Positions 6,501 through 9,827 of a DNA stretch of 9,827 bases are shown here, in pieces. The position numbers and the translations under genes are program-made. Each line of letters begins with the position of its first letter. The first letter of the stretch is position 1. Source of the DNA: Ignavibacteria bacterium (lineage in GTDB: Bacteria > Bacteroidota > Ignavibacteria > Ignavibacteriales > Ignavibacteriaceae); NCBI GenBank assembly GCA_030648225.1, contig JAUSIA010000092.1, positions 1 through 9,827 on the forward strand, in the 5' to 3' direction. The notes beneath the pieces are model-generated. The model searched no databases and was not told the origin of the DNA. It was given only the letters and a program-made list of their open reading frames with translations.

Positions 6501-6550
6501 AATCTTCAAGGTTAGCAGCGTGTTTTAACGAGGTGAGAACCTTGAAGGTT
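6501..6550. repeat. Pair of 13-nt quasi-palindromes forming an inverted repeat
   Basis: AATCTTCAAGGTT (6501-6513) and AACCTTGAAGGTT (6538-6550) flank 24 nt. The inner ten bases of the first (6504-6513) are the exact reverse complement of 6538-6547, and the right copy is itself symmetric (AACCTT, G, AAGGTT). On the - strand this lies beyond the CapA-like gene, whose stop codon is followed by seven T residues. It could be a REP-like intergenic repeat; with its long loop and no adjoining T tract it is a poor terminator. Confidence 0.55.
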
Positions 6551-6584
6551 GCCCCAATGGAAAATTGTGGATCGAATAAAAAAA

Positions 6585-7823
6585 CTATTTGGTTGTGTAA
6601 GGGATTTCTTTAAGTTCAAAGTTCCATTCAAAATGTATGATGTCAAATCCTCTCGGTTTAATTTCTGTGATAAGGGCAGGTTTTTCTTTATAAAGATTAA
6701 TTTTTTGTGTGTATTTCTTTAATGTTTCATTTGTATCATCAAAAGCCTGCTTCATATTTTTTAAATCGAAATCTGGAAGATATTCATCAATTGAACTTTT
6801 ATAATCCTGATGTAAAGGAAGAATGACATATTCGCTTCCTTTATTTGTTTCTCCTTTATAAACCCAGGTTGGGATATAAGAAACATCTGAAATATAAATT
6901 GCTGTGCTTTTAAAATTCTTTGTTATTTCAATATTAAGAATTACACCAGCATCCGAATAACGCCATCTCTGGTTTGAAATAAAATTACCAAGTGAATATG
7001 CAACAAAACCAGTATCAAGTCTTCCATCTTTTGTTTTGTAAAACTGAGCCGGATGCAAAACGTGAGGATGTCCGCCAATAATTATATCAGCACCAAAGGA
7101 AATTGTTTTTTGTACAACTTCTTTCTGATATGCAATTGGTTCTCTTTTATATTCTTCTCCAAAATGATAATGAACTAAAACAACATCGGCTCCAAGTTTT
7201 CTTGCTTTTTCTATATCTGATTTTATCAAATCAAAATCAATAAGATTTATAAGAAATGATTTACCTTTTGGAACCGGAATTCCATTTGTTCCATAAGTGT
7301 AGGCAAGGAATGCAATCTTTATTCCTTTAATATCAATAACTCTTATTAAATCTCTATCCTCTTTTGAAGTAAAAGTTCCATTGTACAGCAGTCCATTTTT
7401 CTTTATCTGTTCAATTGTTCTTAATAGTCCTGCTTCTCCTCTATCGAGAGAATGATTATTTGCAGTTGTTAAAAGATGGAAACCTGCATTGTAAAGTGCA
7501 GTTATATATTCATCAGGAGTGTTAAAGAAGGGATAGCCGGAAAAGCCTTTGCTTTTTCCTGCCGTTACAGTTTCAAGATTTCCAAAAACAAAATCTGATT
7601 CATAAAAATATTTTTTTACTTCCCTGTAAACAGGATTAAAGTCAAAATTATCTCCATCAATTCTTGCATAATTATATTGAACCGAATGACACATTAAATC
7701 GCCAACAGCAGAAATTCTTATTGTAATTGTTGAATCTTTTTCTCCTAAAGGATAGTTGTAAGAACTTATAAAGCTTAAGAGAATAAATGTGAACCGAAGA
7801 AAGTTGATATGAATAGGTTTCAA
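6585..7823 (-). CDS. CapA-family (PgsA-like) metallophosphoesterase-fold protein
   Basis: The 412-aa product belongs to the CapA/PgsA family, calcineurin-like phosphoesterase relatives known from poly-gamma-glutamate capsule synthesis. Visible motifs are AVGDLM (39-44), FGNLET (80-85), TANNHSLDRG (120-129), VHYHFGEEY (217-225), GADIIIGGHPHVLHP (244-258) and AYSLGNFIS (275-283), which supply the expected metal-site Asp, Asn and His residues. A hydrophobic segment at about residues 8-21 suggests export or membrane anchoring, so the domain should sit in the periplasm. A tail of about 120 residues after the conserved core matches nothing I recognise. No pgsB or pgsC partners are nearby, so polyglutamate synthesis should not be assumed. 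The start is TTG; an in-frame stop lies two codons upstream and no ATG occurs before the first motif. No Shine-Dalgarno sequence is seen. It lies 131 bp downstream of the 577-aa secreted-protein gene. Confidence 0.88.
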   Translation of the reverse strand: MKPIHINFLRFTFILLSFISSYNYPLGEKDSTITIRISAVGDLMCHSVQYNYARIDGDNFDFNPVYREVKKYFYESDFVFGNLETVTAGKSKGFSGYPFFNTPDEYITALYNAGFHLLTTANNHSLDRGEAGLLRTIEQIKKNGLLYNGTFTSKEDRDLIRVIDIKGIKIAFLAYTYGTNGIPVPKGKSFLINLIDFDLIKSDIEKARKLGADVVLVHYHFGEEYKREPIAYQKEVVQKTISFGADIIIGGHPHVLHPAQFYKTKDGRLDTGFVAYSLGNFISNQRWRYSDAGVILNIEITKNFKSTAIYISDVSYIPTWVYKGETNKGSEYVILPLHQDYKSSIDEYLPDFDLKNMKQAFDDTNETLKKYTQKINLYKEKPALITEIKPRGFDIIHFEWNFELKEIPYTTK

Positions 7824-7916
7824 GATTTAATAAAGAATAATTTATTGAATGGCAGAAAAGATGTGTTTAAATAAATTGTTTTGCAAGAGATATACTTTAT
7901 AGAATATTAAAAGCAG

Positions 7917-7952
7917 GTGAGGCTCACTTCCAAAGTGAGCCTCACGTTTTTT
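7917..7952. terminator. Strong 13-bp hairpin next to a T6 tract
   Basis: GTGAGGCTCACTT (7917-7929), a 3-nt loop, and its exact reverse complement (7933-7945) form a perfect stem. On the + strand it is followed by TTTTTT (7947-7952), the canonical terminator layout, but the genes on both sides run leftward. Read leftward from the stop of the 577-aa gene, the stem is preceded by A6 and followed by CTGCTTTT, a poorer tail that may still work. Each arm is nearly self-complementary (GTGAG, G, CTCAC). A terminator ending the secreted-protein transcript is most likely; a REP-like repeat is the alternative. Confidence 0.65.
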
Positions 7953-7954
7953 AG

Positions 7955-9688
7955 TTACTTTAGCATTATCATCTGTTTTGATTGGCTGAAAAGAATTCTA
8001 TCCTCTCTTAAAGCTGTTATCCTGTAAATGTAAACTCCACTGCTAAAGTTGGAAGCATCAAAAGTTGTTTCATAATAGCCAGCAGGTTTTGTATCATTTA
8101 CAAGTTCTGCTACTTCAGTTCCTAACATATCATAAATCTTAATTTGTACTATTGCATCTTCTGGCAAAGCATAAGTTATTTTTGTTGATGGGTTGAATGG
8201 ATTAGGATAGTTTTGTGATATAGAAAAATCTTTTATTTCATCAGAAGAACTGTATGCTTGCTTTTGTAAGTCCTGAAAATCAAACGAAATAGTGTTTGTA
8301 TAACCAGACAAATGATTATTTATATCTTTGGCTCTTATCTTATAAATTACATCTCCCGCACTACCATTTCCAATTACTACGTCGTTGTCAACAAAGTTTG
8401 TCTGAGTGGATGTTGCTATTAAAGTCCAACTTCCAGGATTTTTTATATCTATAACAAATTGTCTCCAAATCTCATAGTGGTTAAGGTCAGGTTCTGAATT
8501 TGCTATCCAGATTACTTTAGGATGATTATTATAAGTTGTGCCTGCAAAATTGGCAGGTGTTAGTGGGTTTGCATCATATTGTCTGTAATTAATATAATTA
8601 TTTGGGTAATTATTTGGAGACCATACAACAAAAAGATCGTTTGATACAGAGGATATTTGAGGAGCTTCGTATCCAGTTCCAACAGTGAATTCAGAACTCC
8701 AGGAAGCGCCGTTATAATTTCTATAACCTACTCCGCCTGTAATCTCATAGACAATATGTGTTTTGCCATCAGTTGTATTAGCTGAATTAACCAAATTACT
8801 AACTCCTACATAATCATTCAATTGTTGATGATTTGTCCAGGATGTACCGCTAAAAGTTCTTTCAGCAGAAAATAATTCATAATGATATTGACCCAAATCA
8901 ACAATAATCTTATAATAGAAATCAAGTAATTTTGAACTACCTGCTTGTACTCTTTCCCTTGAAGATCCATTTGAAAAAACAGTTTGCGGTGTCTGCCAGG
9001 TACTTACATATTTATCTCTAGTTTTTGAAATTCCTGCACTAGTTTCGGGATCATCTGAATTACTATCATTATAAGAGACGTGTACTCTGTTTGATGAAAA
9101 TGAAACTGTAGGAAATCCACCAATCTCATCAGTTGTATAATCAGTAACATTCTTAAAATCTACCCAAGAATGAGTTGGAGATAATCTGTAATAATAAGTT
9201 TCATAATATCCTTCATTAAAGGGAGGGTTCCAGCCATCCTTTGTTGCCCAAACAAGATGAACACCTCTGTTAATTTCGTAAACAGCATCAACACCATTTA
9301 CCGGGTATGGGTTAATACTTCTATCCGGTATATTAGCCCAACTCGAACCACCGTTTGTTGAATATTTCCCTTTAATATAATTCCCTATTTTATAAAGTGC
9401 GTAAACTCTATCATTTGAACCCACGATATTCGGGAAATCTCCATTGGTTTCTAAAGTAACTGTTTTATTATTATCAACTGTTCCTGAAGAATTGAAATTA
9501 TAATAAACAATATTGCCATTATATCTTTTTAGCAATACATGATTGCCATCCTTGTTAGTAAACAAATCCATCTTTTCAAGATTAGATTCGTTTATAGTTG
9601 TAGATACAACGCTGTTCCATCCTTGTCCAAAAGATAAGGAACAGAATAAAACAACTAAAAAAATTATTTTTTTCATTTTTATACTCAT
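7955..9688 (-). CDS. Secreted T9SS cargo protein with predicted beta-propeller, FnIII-like and C-terminal sorting domains
   Basis: The 577-aa product is predicted to be exported. A signal peptide at about residues 5-21 ends in SFG before Gln. The central region (about 25-370) is a series of beta-rich repeats with aromatic strands, including an Asp-box-like STNGGSSW (110-117) of the sialidase/BNR type, suggesting a beta-propeller. I cannot identify sialidase catalytic residues, so it is probably a binding or structural propeller. Residues about 376-470 resemble a fibronectin type III module, with HYEIWRQ and YKIRAKD strands. The final 85 residues (493-577) start NYPNPFNPST and are a type A T9SS sorting domain (Por secretion tail), removed or processed on arrival at the surface. 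The ATG at 9688 follows the upstream stop by one base; a second ATG at codon 5 gives a more typical signal peptide and is a valid alternative. The ligand is unknown. Confidence 0.85.
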   Translation of the reverse strand: MSIKMKKIIFLVVLFCSLSFGQGWNSVVSTTINESNLEKMDLFTNKDGNHVLLKRYNGNIVYYNFNSSGTVDNNKTVTLETNGDFPNIVGSNDRVYALYKIGNYIKGKYSTNGGSSWANIPDRSINPYPVNGVDAVYEINRGVHLVWATKDGWNPPFNEGYYETYYYRLSPTHSWVDFKNVTDYTTDEIGGFPTVSFSSNRVHVSYNDSNSDDPETSAGISKTRDKYVSTWQTPQTVFSNGSSRERVQAGSSKLLDFYYKIIVDLGQYHYELFSAERTFSGTSWTNHQQLNDYVGVSNLVNSANTTDGKTHIVYEITGGVGYRNYNGASWSSEFTVGTGYEAPQISSVSNDLFVVWSPNNYPNNYINYRQYDANPLTPANFAGTTYNNHPKVIWIANSEPDLNHYEIWRQFVIDIKNPGSWTLIATSTQTNFVDNDVVIGNGSAGDVIYKIRAKDINNHLSGYTNTISFDFQDLQKQAYSSSDEIKDFSISQNYPNPFNPSTKITYALPEDAIVQIKIYDMLGTEVAELVNDTKPAGYYETTFDASNFSSGVYIYRITALREDRILFSQSKQMIMLK

Positions 9689-9689
9689 T

Positions 9690-9827
9690 TTATTTTAATA
9701 AAACTGATTTAATTGTTTGCTGATATTCTCCAGCTATCATTTGAATAAAGTAAACTCCTCCGACGAGGTAGTTTCCTTTACTGTCTTTCCCGTCCCAATG
9801 AATAGAGTGTTCACCAGCGGGAAGATA
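9690..9827 (-). CDS. 3' end of a T9SS cargo gene (C-terminal sorting/FlgD-like domain), cut by the window edge
   Basis: The reading frame is open from the window end to TAA at 9690-9692 and gives 45 residues. They start YLPAGEHSIHWDGKDSKGN, continue with LVGGVYF at 21-27, and end in SVLLK. The pattern LPAGEHSIHWDGKD followed by GVYF and a short basic end is characteristic of FlgD-Ig-like T9SS sorting tails, so the full gene almost certainly encodes another secreted surface protein. The upstream part and its function lie outside the window. The stop is one base before the ATG of the 577-aa gene (TAA-A-ATG), so the two are very probably one transcript. It is too short and lacks a start, so only the C-terminal domain can be described. 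Confidence 0.85.
   Translation of the reverse strand, partial: YLPAGEHSIHWDGKDSKGNYLVGGVYFIQMIAGEYQQTIKSVLLK

Overview
The window looks like ordinary housekeeping and accessory chromosome from a free-living, AT-rich member of the Bacteroidota/Chlorobiota/Ignavibacteriota group. The main evidence is two tandem genes at the right end whose products finish in type IX secretion (T9SS) C-terminal sorting domains; one carries the NYPNPFNPST motif typical of Ignavibacteria-like genomes. Shine-Dalgarno sequences are present at only some genes, which also fits this group. The phylum call is an inference from protein style, not from a marker gene.

Layout, left to right. Positions 1-180 are non-coding and hold three different palindromes ahead of rsmI (+, 181-861), which encodes the 16S rRNA C1402 2'-O-methyltransferase. 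Next is a 192-bp convergent gap bounded by heptamer repeats in inverted orientation. A leftward operon follows, transcribed dus -> crotonase -> apt (3395 down to 1054): tRNA-dihydrouridine synthase, an enoyl-CoA hydratase/isomerase-family enzyme and adenine phosphoribosyltransferase. A 77-bp divergent spacer separates dus from a rightward lipoprotein alpha/beta hydrolase (3473-4204). The hydrolase ends one base from the end of the convergent MFS transporter gene (4206-5381, -). That gene overlaps by 4 nt the NAD-type isocitrate dehydrogenase gene upstream of it (5378-6403, -). A 181-bp gap with short repeats precedes a CapA-family metallophosphoesterase-like gene (6585-7823, -). A strong 13-bp hairpin then follows, and last come the T9SS cargo genes: a complete 577-aa one (7955-9688, -) and the 3' end of another (9690-9827, -), separated by one base.

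Functionally the window mixes RNA modification (RsmI, Dus), purine salvage (Apt), central carbon metabolism (isocitrate dehydrogenase), acyl-CoA chemistry (crotonase), export (MFS) and envelope or secreted proteins (lipoprotein esterase, CapA-like, T9SS cargo). I see no CRISPR array, tRNA, rRNA, transposase, integrase, toxin-antitoxin or defence system, and I do not think the window contains a new multi-gene system. The points most worth a second look are the intergenic repeats (heptamer inverted pair, palindrome cluster, nested hairpin), three genes whose only credible starts are TTG, and active-site variations in Dus and the crotonase. No intergenic stretch exceeds 300 bases.
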